This document shows positions 1 through 8,244 of a stretch of DNA of 27,203 nucleotides, in pieces. The notes under the pieces were generated by a model that was not told the DNA's origin, searched no databases, and saw only the letters and a program-made list of their open reading frames with translations. Source of the DNA: Caccousia sp900752115 (GTDB lineage Bacteria > Bacillota > Clostridia > Oscillospirales > Acutalibacteraceae); the NCBI GenBank assembly GCA_902472225.1, contig CABRNB010000031.1, positions 1-27,203 of the forward strand. Reading direction: 5' to 3'. The translations under genes were made by a program, and so were the position numbers. How positions within the stretch are numbered: the stretch's first letter is position 1; every line of letters starts with the position of its first letter.

Positions 1-159
1 AATTTCGATGAGCGTCTGTTTTCTATCTGGACTGCCGCCGCAGGTGCTGAATGCGGCTCTTCTCTTTCTGCGGCAAACATTCAGCTCGATCGCGAACAGG
101 CACTGCGTTTAAAGGAACTTCTTAACGAATTTCTGACCCAATCAGCACAAAACACATAA
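1..159 (+). CDS. C-terminal fragment of an unidentified protein (5' end outside window)
   Basis: The first frame is open from base 1 to a TAA at 157-159 and encodes the last 52 residues of a protein. The piece begins NFDERLFSIWT and ends in an amphipathic helix rich in Leu, Glu and Arg (DREQALRLKELLNEF) with a polar tail. Codon use matches the neighbouring genes, so this is probably the real end of a gene that starts upstream. I do not recognise the family from so short a piece. About 100 bases separate it from the next gene on the same strand. Confidence 0.6.
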   Translation, partial: NFDERLFSIWTAAAGAECGSSLSAANIQLDREQALRLKELLNEFLTQSAQNT

Positions 160-260
160 TTGCATCTTTTTCCCTGCATACTAATTTCTATTGCGCAGGA
201 ACGGTGAAATAGACCTGGCTGCGTATAGGAAAAAGGCAGGGAAAGGCAGGCGTTTGTCCG

Positions 261-803
261 ATGAACACAATTCTTCTCTTCGGGGAAGCACAGGACCATA
301 CTCTTCGAAACGCTCTCTTGCCGGCGCTTGAGCGCTATGGCGGCGTTTTGTATGCAGGAGAAAGGCAGATTTTTCGGCTGACAACCGAGAAACCGGCCTT
401 TTTTGTCTATGATTGCGAACGGCTTCCAGAGCTGTATCTTGACAAAGGGATTCTTCTTTTCAAAGGCAGCTGCACCGGAAACAGCCCGCTGTCTTTACCT
501 GACGGATTCTGCTGTGTGCTGGAAAGCGATAATCATCGTGCAGCTGCGTTGCTTCAAAATTCACATTTTCCCGTGGTGACTTGCGGTATGGGAGCAAAAG
601 ACACGCTCAGTATAGCAAGTTTGGATGACGGCAATGCGGTACTGAGTCTGCAGCGCAGCGTGGCCGCCTTGGACGGCCGGATCCTGGAGCCGCATGATTT
701 TCGTGTTTCCATTTGTACCGGGACAGGTCCCAGACAAATTCTCGCCGTTTCCATGACGCTTTTGCTGTCGGGAATTGAATCGGGGGAGGAATATGAGATT
801 TGA
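261..803 (+). CDS. Conserved hypothetical protein, weakly Mur-ligase-like
   Basis: A 180-residue soluble protein with no signal peptide or membrane segment. A purine-rich AAGGCAGG about 10 bases before the ATG may be its ribosome binding site. The N-terminal half has a pattern of short beta strands, for example FFVYDC and ILLFKGS. The C-terminal half contains VVTCGMGAKDTLSIASL followed by AVLSLQR and a segment around residues 140-150 ending LEPHDFRV. I associate this arrangement with clostridial proteins sometimes annotated as Mur ligase-like, but no ATP-binding P-loop of a true Mur ligase is visible, so catalysis is doubtful. It lies about 100 bases before a spore protein gene. The family memory is imprecise and the function is unassigned. 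Confidence 0.7.
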   Translation: MNTILLFGEAQDHTLRNALLPALERYGGVLYAGERQIFRLTTEKPAFFVYDCERLPELYLDKGILLFKGSCTGNSPLSLPDGFCCVLESDNHRAAALLQNSHFPVVTCGMGAKDTLSIASLDDGNAVLSLQRSVAALDGRILEPHDFRVSICTGTGPRQILAVSMTLLLSGIESGEEYEI

Positions 804-900
804 AGAAATTGACAGTAATATTTATCGAGAACAAACACAAAATAAGCTTGCAAACGCAATCAAAACAAACTCGAAAAGAGAAATTAAGGAGTGTATTGAT

Positions 901-1089
901 ATGTCCAACAAGAATGTTGTTCCTGAGGCCCGCGCCGCTCTCGATAAGTTCAAGATGGAAGCCGCTTCTGAGGTGGGTGTCAACCTGAAGCAGGGTTACA
1001 ACGGCGACCTGACCTCCAAGGAGGCTGGCAGCGTCGGCGGCCAGATGGTCAAGAATATGATTAAGAGCTACGAGCAGAGCATGAAATAA
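901..1089 (+). CDS. Alpha/beta-type small acid-soluble spore protein (SASP)
   Basis: A 62-residue protein of the alpha/beta SASP family. These proteins coat forespore DNA, protect it from UV and heat, and are degraded at germination to supply amino acids. Family features are visible: the N-terminal PEARAALDKFKMEAASEVGV region, where EAASE corresponds to the site cut by the germination protease Gpr, and the C-terminal EAGSVGGQMVKNMI DNA-binding segment. An upstream in-frame ATG at 775 would add 42 atypical residues. The start at 901 is preferred because AAGGAG lies about 10 bases upstream and because family members begin this way. By analogy it should be transcribed in the forespore by sigma G, but I could not place a convincing sigma G promoter. 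A strong terminator follows directly. Confidence 0.95.
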   Translation: MSNKNVVPEARAALDKFKMEAASEVGVNLKQGYNGDLTSKEAGSVGGQMVKNMIKSYEQSMK

Positions 1090-1100
1090 CCCCTCCCTTC

Positions 1101-1139
1101 AAAAAGGGGCGCCGACCAATCGGGGCGGCGCCCCTTTTC
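1101..1139. terminator. Bidirectional rho-independent terminator between SASP and BofC-like genes
   Basis: A GC-rich inverted repeat pairs AAAAGGGGCGCCG with CGGCGCCCCTTTT across a short loop. It has a T run on the plus strand and a T run on the minus strand. It sits between two convergent genes and probably ends both transcripts. Confidence 0.9.
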
Positions 1140-1526
1140 TCAGCTTTCATAATCTTCCAGAATACTGTTCAGCTTGTCCTCTCCGCGTACCGTAATTCCA
1201 TCTTTCAGCATTTTCTGATCCGCCTCTGGAAGAATATCCACCGGGACATCGACAATTTGAGAAGGCGTTTCCTCATTTTCAGCAAAAACCCCAATCTGTC
1301 CTTTGTATTCTCGCACAATATAGACGGTTTGACTGCTCGAAACAGGGGGGGAACTTGAATTTCTATTGTTTTCTTGACTTGAGTTTTTGTTTGCAGTAGA
1401 ATAATACAGTATATTTGAATGGGGAGGCTCTGGAACGTCGGATTCTGGTTTTTGCAGGCCTACGAGGAGCAGGACTGTCAGAAAAAGGATAGCCGCGCAG
1501 CTGAGTGCAAGAATCATTTTTTTCAA
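1140..1526 (-). CDS. BofC-like forespore protein (BofC C-terminal domain)
   Basis: A 128-residue protein with one N-terminal membrane or signal segment (about residues 4-24, LALSCAAILFLTVLLLVGL), a Ser/Asn-rich linker, and a C-terminal domain. That domain runs from YIVREYKGQIGVF through DVPVDILPEADQKMLKDGI to LEDYES, the pattern of the BofC C-terminal domain. In Bacillus subtilis, BofC acts in the intermembrane space around the forespore and restrains the SpoIVB protease, which controls sigma K activation. Whether this shorter protein does the same is inference. The start chosen is TTG at 1526, with GAGGTG six bases upstream; an ATG three codons in (1517) is the alternative. It is divergent from the penicillin-binding protein gene and convergent with the SASP gene. 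Confidence 0.8.
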   Translation of the reverse strand: MKKMILALSCAAILFLTVLLLVGLQKPESDVPEPPHSNILYYSTANKNSSQENNRNSSSPPVSSSQTVYIVREYKGQIGVFAENEETPSQIVDVPVDILPEADQKMLKDGITVRGEDKLNSILEDYES

Positions 1527-1644
1527 ACCAATCACCTCGTGGATTAGTCTTTGAAAATAATGGAAATTTATGCGGCGCCCGGTTTGCGAATTTGCAGTAC
1601 CGGACTGCGCGGGGATGACGGGAGAAAGGAGACAGACGGCGCAA

Positions 1645-4092
1645 GTGAGAAAAACAGATATCAACCGTTTGGCCAGAAAAGAGCAGAATACAGCGGGACA
1701 TACAGCTTTTGGAGCATTGTGCTTTTTCGGAAGGGTTGTTCGAAAGGTATTCCTTACTGTTTTTACCGTGTGTATGATTACCGGTATTATTGTATCGATA
1801 TCCGTATTGTCCTTTATCTACAGCATGAAGGACGAATCGATTGATTATGATCTGCACAAGCTCAAGCTCAACTATACTTCCTTTATTTACGTCAACGGGG
1901 AAGGGGACGATCCTGATAATCCGGTGGAATATCAGGCTCTTTACAGCGGAGAAAACCGCGTATGGGTGGATTACGCAGAAATCCCTGAATACATGAAAAA
2001 AGCGATTATCTGCATTGAGGACAAGCGCTTTGAAGAGCATAAGGGCGTGGACTGGATCCGCACCGGAGGAGCAATTCTGAACCTCTTTACGGGAAGCGGA
2101 GACAGCATGTACGGCGGTTCCACCATTACCCAGCAGCTGATTAAGAATCTGACGGGAGACAGCGACGTCAGTCTGACCCGAAAAGTAAAAGAAATTTTCC
2201 GTGCGCTGAATTTGGAAAAAAAATATACGAAAGACGAGATCCTCTGCGCCTATCTGAATGTTGTCAATTTCGGCAGCGGCTGTAACGGCGTGCAGGCTGC
2301 GGCGAATCTGTATTTCGGCAAGGATATTCAGGATTGTGATCTGGCAGAATGTGCTGCCATTGCAGGAATTACGCAGAATCCGTATAAGTATACTCCTCTT
2401 TTGCATCCGGAAGCGAATAAAGAGCGCCAGCAGACTGTGCTGACCGAGATGTATGATCAGGGAGCTATTACCAAACAGGAATATGAAGAGGCTATGGAGA
2501 AATCCGAGCATATGACCTTCGTAGGACGTACCAGCGACGAGGAGGACGATGATGAAACCGCCATCCCCGTATGGAATTGGTACGTGGAGACTCTGTTTGA
2601 GGACGTCAAAAACGATCTCATGGAGCTGTACAATATTTCTGCGGATCAGGCTGTCAGCATGATTTATCATGATGGTTTGAAAATTTATTCCGCTCAGGAT
2701 ACGGAATATCAGGAAATTGCAGAAAGCATCCTGTCCGATCCCACCATATTCGATCCTCTTAACTCCGGAGCAGAGGCAGGCTACATTGCGATGGATTATT
2801 CCGGCCGCGTTCTCGCGGTAGTGGGCAATGTGGGAGAAAAAGAAGGAAACCGTCTGAGTAATAATGCCACCATGGCCAAGCGTCAGCCCGGTTCCTCCCT
2901 CAAGCCTCTCGTTGATTATGCTCCTGCATTTGAGCAGAAACTGATTAATTACTCCTCCATCCTCCTGGATGAACCTATTGAAAACTACTTTGATGATGGC
3001 CGTGCCGGCCCCAGCAACTATTCTCCGGGGTTTGAAGGTGAGGTTACAACGCGATACGCGCTGATTAAATCTCTGAACCCTCCGGCTGTTCGCTTGCTTC
3101 AGCAAATTACGCCTGAGGCTGCTGCCTCTTTCCTCGTTGATAAGCTGGGCTTTGATCCGATCGCACAATCGGATCAAGTGCTCTCCATGGGTATCGGCGG
3201 AAGTATGGGTGTCACCGTTCGCGAAATGGCTGCAGGATTCCAGATTTTTGGAAACGGCGGAAAATACTTCGAGCCTTATACCTACTATTATGTTGAAGAC
3301 AGCGACGGGAATGTAATTCTCGATAATCGCGACAACATCGGAAGAGAAGCTATTTCTTCCGAAAATGCAACCATCATGCGGAAACTTCTGGAAGAGGTCA
3401 TCGGTCCATATCCGGCGACCGGTCAGGCAGCGGATGTTGCGGGCTGGCAGATCTACGGTAAGACCGGTACCACCAACTCGATGATGGATCTCTGGTTTGT
3501 TGGCGGCTCTCCTTATGCTGTTGCCGCTATTTGGGCAGGTTATCCCGATTATGATCAGGCGATGAACGATTCCGATAATCGGCATAAAACGCTTTGGAGC
3601 GAAATTATGACGGAATATCTTTCGACAAAGGAGAGTAAATCCTTCTCTGACGATCCCGGGGTGTTTTCCGCGAGTTATTGCACAGAGACAGGAAAGCTGG
3701 CTGTGCCTGGAGTGTGTACCAGTACCATGACAGGGTGGTACACCAGCGATAACGTACCCGGTTACTGCGATGGTCAGCATGCCTCTTCCGCTTCATCAGC
3801 CGCAGGAGAAACATCTTCCTCCGAAACGGTTTCCGAGGCTCCGTCTTCTGAGCCTCCCGAGACTTCCGAAGCGGAATCTGAGTCCAGTTCTTCGAGTGGA
3901 GCGGAATCTGAGCCTTGGTTCCCCTCTGTGCCGGATTATATCGATCCGTCTGCCTCTGAATGGCAGGATGAATCTTCTTCTGCAGGAGAAACAGAATCTG
4001 AAAGGCCGCCCACGCCTCTGGAACCGTCTCCGGAGGAAAGTGATGATGGAATCTATTCTGAACCGGAGGCTCCCGGTGGTTTGGCCGGATAA
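1645..4092 (+). CDS. Class A penicillin-binding protein (bifunctional glycosyltransferase/transpeptidase)
   Basis: Polymerises and cross-links peptidoglycan outside the membrane. There is a short basic cytoplasmic tail, then one membrane segment (about residues 30-56). The GT51 glycosyltransferase domain follows, with the catalytic-Glu motif EDKRFEEH near residue 125, GGSTITQQLIKN near 157, and RKVKEIFRALNLEKKYTKDE. The transpeptidase domain has SSLK (nucleophile Ser417), SLN (476-478) and KTG (606-608). A tail of roughly 80 residues, rich in Ser, Glu and Pro, follows. The start is uncertain: GTG 1645 has AGGAG 12 bases upstream, while ATG 1615 and ATG 1570 are in frame but lack a good ribosome binding site. 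All catalytic motifs are intact. It lies 53 bases before hom. Confidence 0.95.
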   Translation: MRKTDINRLARKEQNTAGHTAFGALCFFGRVVRKVFLTVFTVCMITGIIVSISVLSFIYSMKDESIDYDLHKLKLNYTSFIYVNGEGDDPDNPVEYQALYSGENRVWVDYAEIPEYMKKAIICIEDKRFEEHKGVDWIRTGGAILNLFTGSGDSMYGGSTITQQLIKNLTGDSDVSLTRKVKEIFRALNLEKKYTKDEILCAYLNVVNFGSGCNGVQAAANLYFGKDIQDCDLAECAAIAGITQNPYKYTPLLHPEANKERQQTVLTEMYDQGAITKQEYEEAMEKSEHMTFVGRTSDEEDDDETAIPVWNWYVETLFEDVKNDLMELYNISADQAVSMIYHDGLKIYSAQDTEYQEIAESILSDPTIFDPLNSGAEAGYIAMDYSGRVLAVVGNVGEKEGNRLSNNATMAKRQPGSSLKPLVDYAPAFEQKLINYSSILLDEPIENYFDDGRAGPSNYSPGFEGEVTTRYALIKSLNPPAVRLLQQITPEAAASFLVDKLGFDPIAQSDQVLSMGIGGSMGVTVREMAAGFQIFGNGGKYFEPYTYYYVEDSDGNVILDNRDNIGREAISSENATIMRKLLEEVIGPYPATGQAADVAGWQIYGKTGTTNSMMDLWFVGGSPYAVAAIWAGYPDYDQAMNDSDNRHKTLWSEIMTEYLSTKESKSFSDDPGVFSASYCTETGKLAVPGVCTSTMTGWYTSDNVPGYCDGQHASSASSAAGETSSSETVSEAPSSEPPETSEAESESSSSSGAESEPWFPSVPDYIDPSASEWQDESSSAGETESERPPTPLEPSPEESDDGIYSEPEAPGGLAG

Positions 4093-4145
4093 CAATAGAA
4101 TCAAAGTGTTCTGACAAAGAACAAGAGAAACGAGGGATTCATACT

Positions 4146-5390
4146 ATGGTAAAAATCGCAATCATGGGACATGGAACCGTAGGTTCCGGCGTGGTAGAGG
4201 TTCTCACAAGCCATGTGTCGAGCATCACGAAAAGAGCGAACGAGGAAATTCGAATCGAGTACATTCTCGATTTGCGTGATTTTCCCGACAGCCCTCTTGC
4301 CGACCGATTTACCAAATCCTTCGATGTGATTCTCAACGATCCGGAGATTCTCGTCGTTGTGGAGGTTATGGGAGGTCTCCATCCGGCATATGATTATGTG
4401 AAACAGTGCCTGGAGAAGGGGAAGAGTGTTGTCACTTCCAACAAGGAGCTGGTGGCAGCCAAGGGAGCAGAGCTTTTGAAGATCGCCCAGGAGAAGAATG
4501 TAAACTTTCTCTTTGAAGCAAGCGTCGGCGGCGGCATTCCGATTATCCGTCCGATGAGTCAATGTCTGGCTGCCAACGATGTGATCGAGGTCGCCGGTAT
4601 CCTTAACGGTACGACGAATTTCATTCTGACCAAGATGATTAATGAGGATATGTCCTTTGAGGATGCGCTTGCCCTTGCACAGAAGCTCGGATATGCGGAG
4701 CGCAATCCCGCGGCAGATATTGAGGGCCATGATGCCTGCCGCAAGATCTGTATTCTTGCTTCTCTGGCCTACGGCAAGCACGTTTATCCGGAGCAGGTGC
4801 ATACAGAGGGAATTACGAATATTTCACTTGCCGACGTGAAATACGCGGATGCCTGGGGCGGTGTGATCAAACTGATTGGTCAAGTCAGCAAAACGCCGGA
4901 CGGCCGTCTGCAAAGCATTGTTTGTCCGATGCTGATTCCCCGGGATAGTCAGCTGGCCAACGTGGATGATGTTTTCAATGGCATTATGGTGCGCGGCGAC
5001 GCAACCGGAGACGTTGTTTTTTATGGCAAGGGAGCGGGAAAGCTTCCTACCGCCAGTGCTGTTGTTGCCGATGTCATTGATTGTGTAAAACATTTGAAGG
5101 CGCGTAAATACCTCTTCTGGGAAGACGGCGGGAAAGAATATGTTGCCGACTACCTTGATAATGAGGTCGCCATGTACATTCGGTTTAAGGCAGAGAATCC
5201 GGACGAGCTTTGCCGTGCAGCTGAGAAAGAGTTTGGTGAGATTACCCGACTGCTCCGTAAGGATGCTGATCCTGACGAGGCTGCTTTTATTACTCCCGTC
5301 CTTGTTGAGCGCACCATTCGTGAAAAGCTCCAGTGCCTCGAGAGTCAGGGGGCAAAAATTCTTAATACCATCCGTTTGAGCGATTTCTAA
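4146..5390 (+). CDS. hom: Homoserine dehydrogenase
   Basis: Reduces aspartate semialdehyde to homoserine with NAD(P)H, the branch point to threonine and methionine. The 414 residues contain the N-terminal Rossmann motif GHGTVGSGVVE, then VTSNKELVA, the catalytic-domain segment GGGIPIIRPM, ILNGTTNFIL and the signature ADIEGHDACRK. The last 80 or so residues (around AMYIRFKAENPDEL to the end) look like an ACT-type regulatory domain, consistent with feedback by threonine. A GAGG lies a few bases before the ATG. It is followed on the same strand by thrB and lysC, so the cluster probably works as a threonine-pathway operon. Confidence 0.97.
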   Translation: MVKIAIMGHGTVGSGVVEVLTSHVSSITKRANEEIRIEYILDLRDFPDSPLADRFTKSFDVILNDPEILVVVEVMGGLHPAYDYVKQCLEKGKSVVTSNKELVAAKGAELLKIAQEKNVNFLFEASVGGGIPIIRPMSQCLAANDVIEVAGILNGTTNFILTKMINEDMSFEDALALAQKLGYAERNPAADIEGHDACRKICILASLAYGKHVYPEQVHTEGITNISLADVKYADAWGGVIKLIGQVSKTPDGRLQSIVCPMLIPRDSQLANVDDVFNGIMVRGDATGDVVFYGKGAGKLPTASAVVADVIDCVKHLKARKYLFWEDGGKEYVADYLDNEVAMYIRFKAENPDELCRAAEKEFGEITRLLRKDADPDEAAFITPVLVERTIREKLQCLESQGAKILNTIRLSDF

Positions 5391-5542
5391 GGCAAACCGG
5401 TTTGATTTCACGCTGCAGTTTACGCCGCTTTTCGGAGCATCTTCCGATTCCCGGATGGAATGCAGTGAAGCTGTGAGGTTCCCCGCTTTCATATGGGGAA
5501 GTCTTCACAAAATAAAGTAAACGAATATGGCAGGTGCAGAAC

Positions 5543-6439
5543 ATGATAAGGATCCAGGTTCCGGCAACCAGCGCGAATCTAGGCTCAGGATTTGATTCGC
5601 TTGGAATTGCGCTGACACTGTACAATCAGGTTTGGATGGAGGAGGACGACAAACTCGATATCTCCTGCAAGGATTCCGTTGTTGTTCCGACAGACGAGAG
5701 CAACCTAATTTATTGGGCTGTCAAGCAGCTGTATCAGGAGTGCGGAAGAAAGCTACCCGGACTTCGCTTGATACAGGAAAACAATATTCCTCTGGCGCGC
5801 GGACTCGGAAGCAGTTCCGCTTGTATTGTGGCGGGAATTCTGGGAGCAAACCGTCTTCTTGGAAATCCTTTTTCCCGATCGGATCTGATTAATCTCGCGG
5901 CAAAAATTGAAGGACACCCGGATAACACTTCTCCTGCCATTGAGGGAGGGCTTGTTACTTCCGCGATGGAGGGCGGGCGCATTTACAGTGTAAGTGTTCC
6001 GGTGTCGGATAAACTGCAATTTGCCGTTTTCATTCCTCCCTTTGAGCTCAAGACAGAAATGGCGCGTTCGGTGCTTCCGGAAACGTATTCCCGTGCGGAT
6101 GTCGTGTACAACCTGTCCCGCTCAGCACTGATGACGGCGTCCCTTTTCTCCGGCAAGCTGGAGAATCTCCGTGTGGCGGTCGGTGACAGAATACATCAGC
6201 CGTACCGGTCCGGCTTGATCGAAAACTTTGACAATGTTTTTCGTATGAGTTATGAGCTGGGAAGCCTTGGTACTTATATCAGCGGTTCTGGTCCTACCAT
6301 TATCGCCATGGTACCGACTGATAATATGGATACTTTCATTGCACATGCGGAAAACCATATGAAAGAGAAGGGGATTGTCGGTTGGGATATTCGCTTCCTC
6401 TCCGTGGATTCCAAGGGCGCCCAGGTCTCTCTGGACTAA
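5543..6439 (+). CDS. thrB: Homoserine kinase
   Basis: Phosphorylates homoserine to O-phosphohomoserine for threonine synthase. The 298-residue GHMP-kinase protein shows VPATSANLGSGFDSLG at the N-terminus, the ATP-binding loop LARGLGSSSA (residues 84-93), EGHPDN, and the C-terminal glycine motif GTYISGSGPT. The ATG at 5543 is preferred over the GTG at 5534 because AGGTG lies six bases before it and because homologues begin with IRIQVPATSAN-type sequence. A 152-base gap separates it from hom. The gap holds only small imperfect hairpins (for example TTCCCC pairing with GGGGAA before the ribosome binding site) and no recognisable gene. Threonine synthase (thrC) is not in the window. Confidence 0.96.
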   Translation: MIRIQVPATSANLGSGFDSLGIALTLYNQVWMEEDDKLDISCKDSVVVPTDESNLIYWAVKQLYQECGRKLPGLRLIQENNIPLARGLGSSSACIVAGILGANRLLGNPFSRSDLINLAAKIEGHPDNTSPAIEGGLVTSAMEGGRIYSVSVPVSDKLQFAVFIPPFELKTEMARSVLPETYSRADVVYNLSRSALMTASLFSGKLENLRVAVGDRIHQPYRSGLIENFDNVFRMSYELGSLGTYISGSGPTIIAMVPTDNMDTFIAHAENHMKEKGIVGWDIRFLSVDSKGAQVSLD

Positions 6440-6635
6440 AGGCAATCCCGCATATTTCCGGTGTTTGTTCCATATGAGAATCTGCAAAAGATGTTTTTGA
6501 ATCCGCTCGGAACACGAATTTGCCGCAAGGGGCTGTGTTTGTGTTTTGAACGATGAAAGACGCTCTGACGCTGTCCTTTATGGAACGACAGGGATTACCG
6601 AAACAACGAGAACTTTTGTAATTGGGGGATATTCT

Positions 6636-7853
6636 ATGAGTCTGATTGTACAGAAATTCGGCGGCAGCTCAGTTGCCAATGCTGAGCGTATTTACAATGT
6701 GGCTGACATCATTACCAGCACCTATAAGGAGGGGAATGATGTTGTGGTTGTCGTTTCCGCACAGGGCGATACCACAGACGATTTGATTGAGAAGGCCAAT
6801 GAAATTAATCCGAACGCTTCCAAGCGTGAGATGGATATGCTCATGACAGCAGGAGAGCAGATGTCTGCGTCTCTTCTTGCTATGGCGATTGAAAAGCTTG
6901 GTTTCCCTGTGGTTTCTCTTTTGGGCTGGCAGGCTGGTTTCCTGACCAGTTCTGCGTATGGTTCCGCTCGTATTAAGCGTGTTGTTCCAGATCGCATTAA
7001 AAAGGAACTTGACAAGAAAAACATTGTTGTCGTGACGGGATTTCAGGGAATCAACCGTTACAATGATATGACGACACTGGGCCGCGGCGGTTCCGATACC
7101 AGTGCTGTCGCCATTGCTGCTGTTATGAACGCAGATCTGTGCCAGATTTTCACGGATGTGGACGGCGTATACACAGCGGATCCGCGTAAGGTGCCGGGAG
7201 CACGTAAGCTGGATTATATTTCCTACAATGAGATGCTGGAGCTTGCAACGCTGGGCGCACAGGTTCTCAATAACCGTTCCGTCGAAATGGCGAAAAAATA
7301 TAATATTGAGCTGGAGGTGCTTTCCAGCCTTACCCGCAAGCGGGGTACAATTGTGAAGGAGGCCAAAAAAATGGAGAAAATGTTGATCAGCGGTGTGGCA
7401 AAGGACGAGGACGTTGCTCGAATTTCGATTATTGGCGTACCGGATCGTCCCGGACTGGCGTTCAAGATCTTCTCAAAGCTGAGCGCAAAAAACATCAATG
7501 TCGACATCATTCTTCAGTCGATCGGCCGCAACGGCACGAAGGATATCAGCTTTACGGTCGGCAAATCCAATCTCAAGGATGCTCTTGATGCTCTTACCCC
7601 GTACATTGAACTGATTGGCGCTGCCAGCATTGTGCATGACGAGAATGTCGCAAAGGTATCCATTGTCGGCGCCGGTATGGAGAGCCATCCCGGCGTTGCA
7701 GCAGAAATGTTTGAGGCTCTCTTCGAGGCAAACATTAACATTCGCATGATTTCCACCAGTGAGATCAAGATTTCGGTTCTGATCGATCGTGCGGATGGCG
7801 ACCGTGCAGTGACGGCAATCCACGATAAGTTTTTCAGCGCTGAAACCCTGTAA
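6636..7853 (+). CDS. lysC: Aspartate kinase
   Basis: Catalyses the first step of the aspartate pathway, ATP-dependent phosphorylation of aspartate. The 405-residue monofunctional enzyme starts SLIVQKFGGSSVANAER (KFGGSS at residues 7-12) and contains LMTAGEQMSASL, TLGRGGSDTSAVAIA and FTDVDGVYTADPR. Two tandem ACT domains begin near residue 259 (VARISIIGVPDRPGLA) and residue 337 (VAKVSIVGAGMESHPG); in the family these bind lysine and/or threonine. The start at 6636 has GGGGGAT just upstream; the frame is open further up, to 6546, but without homology. The 196 bases before it contain no lysine riboswitch that I can recognise. A strong terminator follows and closes the hom-thrB-lysC cluster. Confidence 0.97.
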   Translation: MSLIVQKFGGSSVANAERIYNVADIITSTYKEGNDVVVVVSAQGDTTDDLIEKANEINPNASKREMDMLMTAGEQMSASLLAMAIEKLGFPVVSLLGWQAGFLTSSAYGSARIKRVVPDRIKKELDKKNIVVVTGFQGINRYNDMTTLGRGGSDTSAVAIAAVMNADLCQIFTDVDGVYTADPRKVPGARKLDYISYNEMLELATLGAQVLNNRSVEMAKKYNIELEVLSSLTRKRGTIVKEAKKMEKMLISGVAKDEDVARISIIGVPDRPGLAFKIFSKLSAKNINVDIILQSIGRNGTKDISFTVGKSNLKDALDALTPYIELIGAASIVHDENVAKVSIVGAGMESHPGVAAEMFEALFEANINIRMISTSEIKISVLIDRADGDRAVTAIHDKFFSAETL

Positions 7854-7867
7854 AATTCTGACAAGGA

Positions 7868-7912
7868 AAGAGGCGCCGGCAGATATAAAACATCTGTCGG
7901 CGCCTCTTTTTT
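7868..7912 (+). terminator. Rho-independent terminator after lysC
   Basis: A long inverted repeat, AAGAGGCGCCGGCAGAT pairing with ATCTGTCGGCGCCTCTT (one G-T pair), is followed by a T run. It starts about 14 bases after the lysC stop. Confidence 0.95.
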
Positions 7913-8103
7913 ACAAAATCAGCACGGTGGATTTGCTATGCTGAAAGGGAAAGCTTGTTTTCCCTTTCCTCTCGCATGGAAAGGGCAGGGAGGACGCATA
8001 CTAAGCCTGCACATAAAGACGACGGACGTTTTTTAGGCAGCATGAATACCGTCCAACATGCTGCTCAAATAAACGTATCGCAGTAATACTTACCCTAAAA
8101 AAC
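7913..8103. other. Noncoding stretch with two hairpins between lysC and tRNA-Pro
   Basis: No convincing gene was found here. Two inverted repeats stand out: GAAAGGGAAA with TTTCCCTTTC (7943-7968, 10 bp, 6-base loop) and GCAGCATG with CATGCTGC (8037-8064, 8 bp, 12-base loop). Neither is followed by a clear T run on the plus strand. The stretch could be a decayed gene, an untranslated leader or a small RNA; the sequence does not decide. Confidence 0.5.
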
Positions 8104-8133
8104 AAAAAAACCGGACGCAAACTGCGTCCGGTT
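8104..8133 (-). terminator. Terminator of the tRNA-Pro gene
   Basis: On the minus strand, AACCGGACGCA pairs with TGCGTCCGGTT across a 3-base loop and runs into seven Ts. It starts about 8 bases after the tRNA CCA end. Confidence 0.93.
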
Positions 8134-8140
8134 AAACAAA

Positions 8141-8216
8141 TGGTCCGAGTGGCGAGACTTGAACTCACGGCCTCTTGACCCCCAGTCAAGCGCGCTACCA
8201 ACTGCGCCACACCCGG
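8141..8216 (-). tRNA. tRNA-Pro, anticodon GGG
   Basis: A 76-base cloverleaf with encoded CCA on the minus strand. The acceptor stem CCGGGTG pairs with CACTCGG with one G-T pair. The anticodon arm is CTTGA, loop CTGGGGG, TCAAG, giving anticodon GGG, which reads the proline codons CCC and CCU. The T arm is GTGAG, TTCAAGT, CTCGC. It is a single-gene unit with its own promoter and terminator, divergent from the VanY gene. Confidence 0.95.
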
Positions 8217-8244
8217 TTGACAACGTGGATTATTCTATCATAGT
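8217..8244 (+). promoter_or_regulatory. Possible plus-strand promoter for the VanY gene, overlapping the tRNA promoter
   Basis: A perfect -35 TTGACA (8217-8222) begins at the base next to the tRNA 5' end. Sixteen bases later comes a weaker -10, CATAGT (8239-8244). The two promoters overlap face to face, so use of one may hinder the other. The -10 is weak and the assignment is tentative. Confidence 0.4.

Noticed and set aside
1363..3780. 805-codon open frame on the minus strand opposite the penicillin-binding protein
   Set aside because: The plus-strand product has every PBP motif. The antisense translation has no recognisable domain and is low-complexity and His/Ile/Arg-rich, as expected from reading a gene backwards; no ribosome binding site.
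6553..6621. 22-codon frame before lysC as a possible attenuation leader peptide
   Set aside because: No Shine-Dalgarno at proper distance, no run of Lys or Thr codons, and no terminator/antiterminator pair after it.
8001..8210. Small minus-strand frame beginning MAQLVARLTGG
   Set aside because: This is the well-known false translation of a tRNA gene; the bases belong to tRNA-Pro and its terminator.
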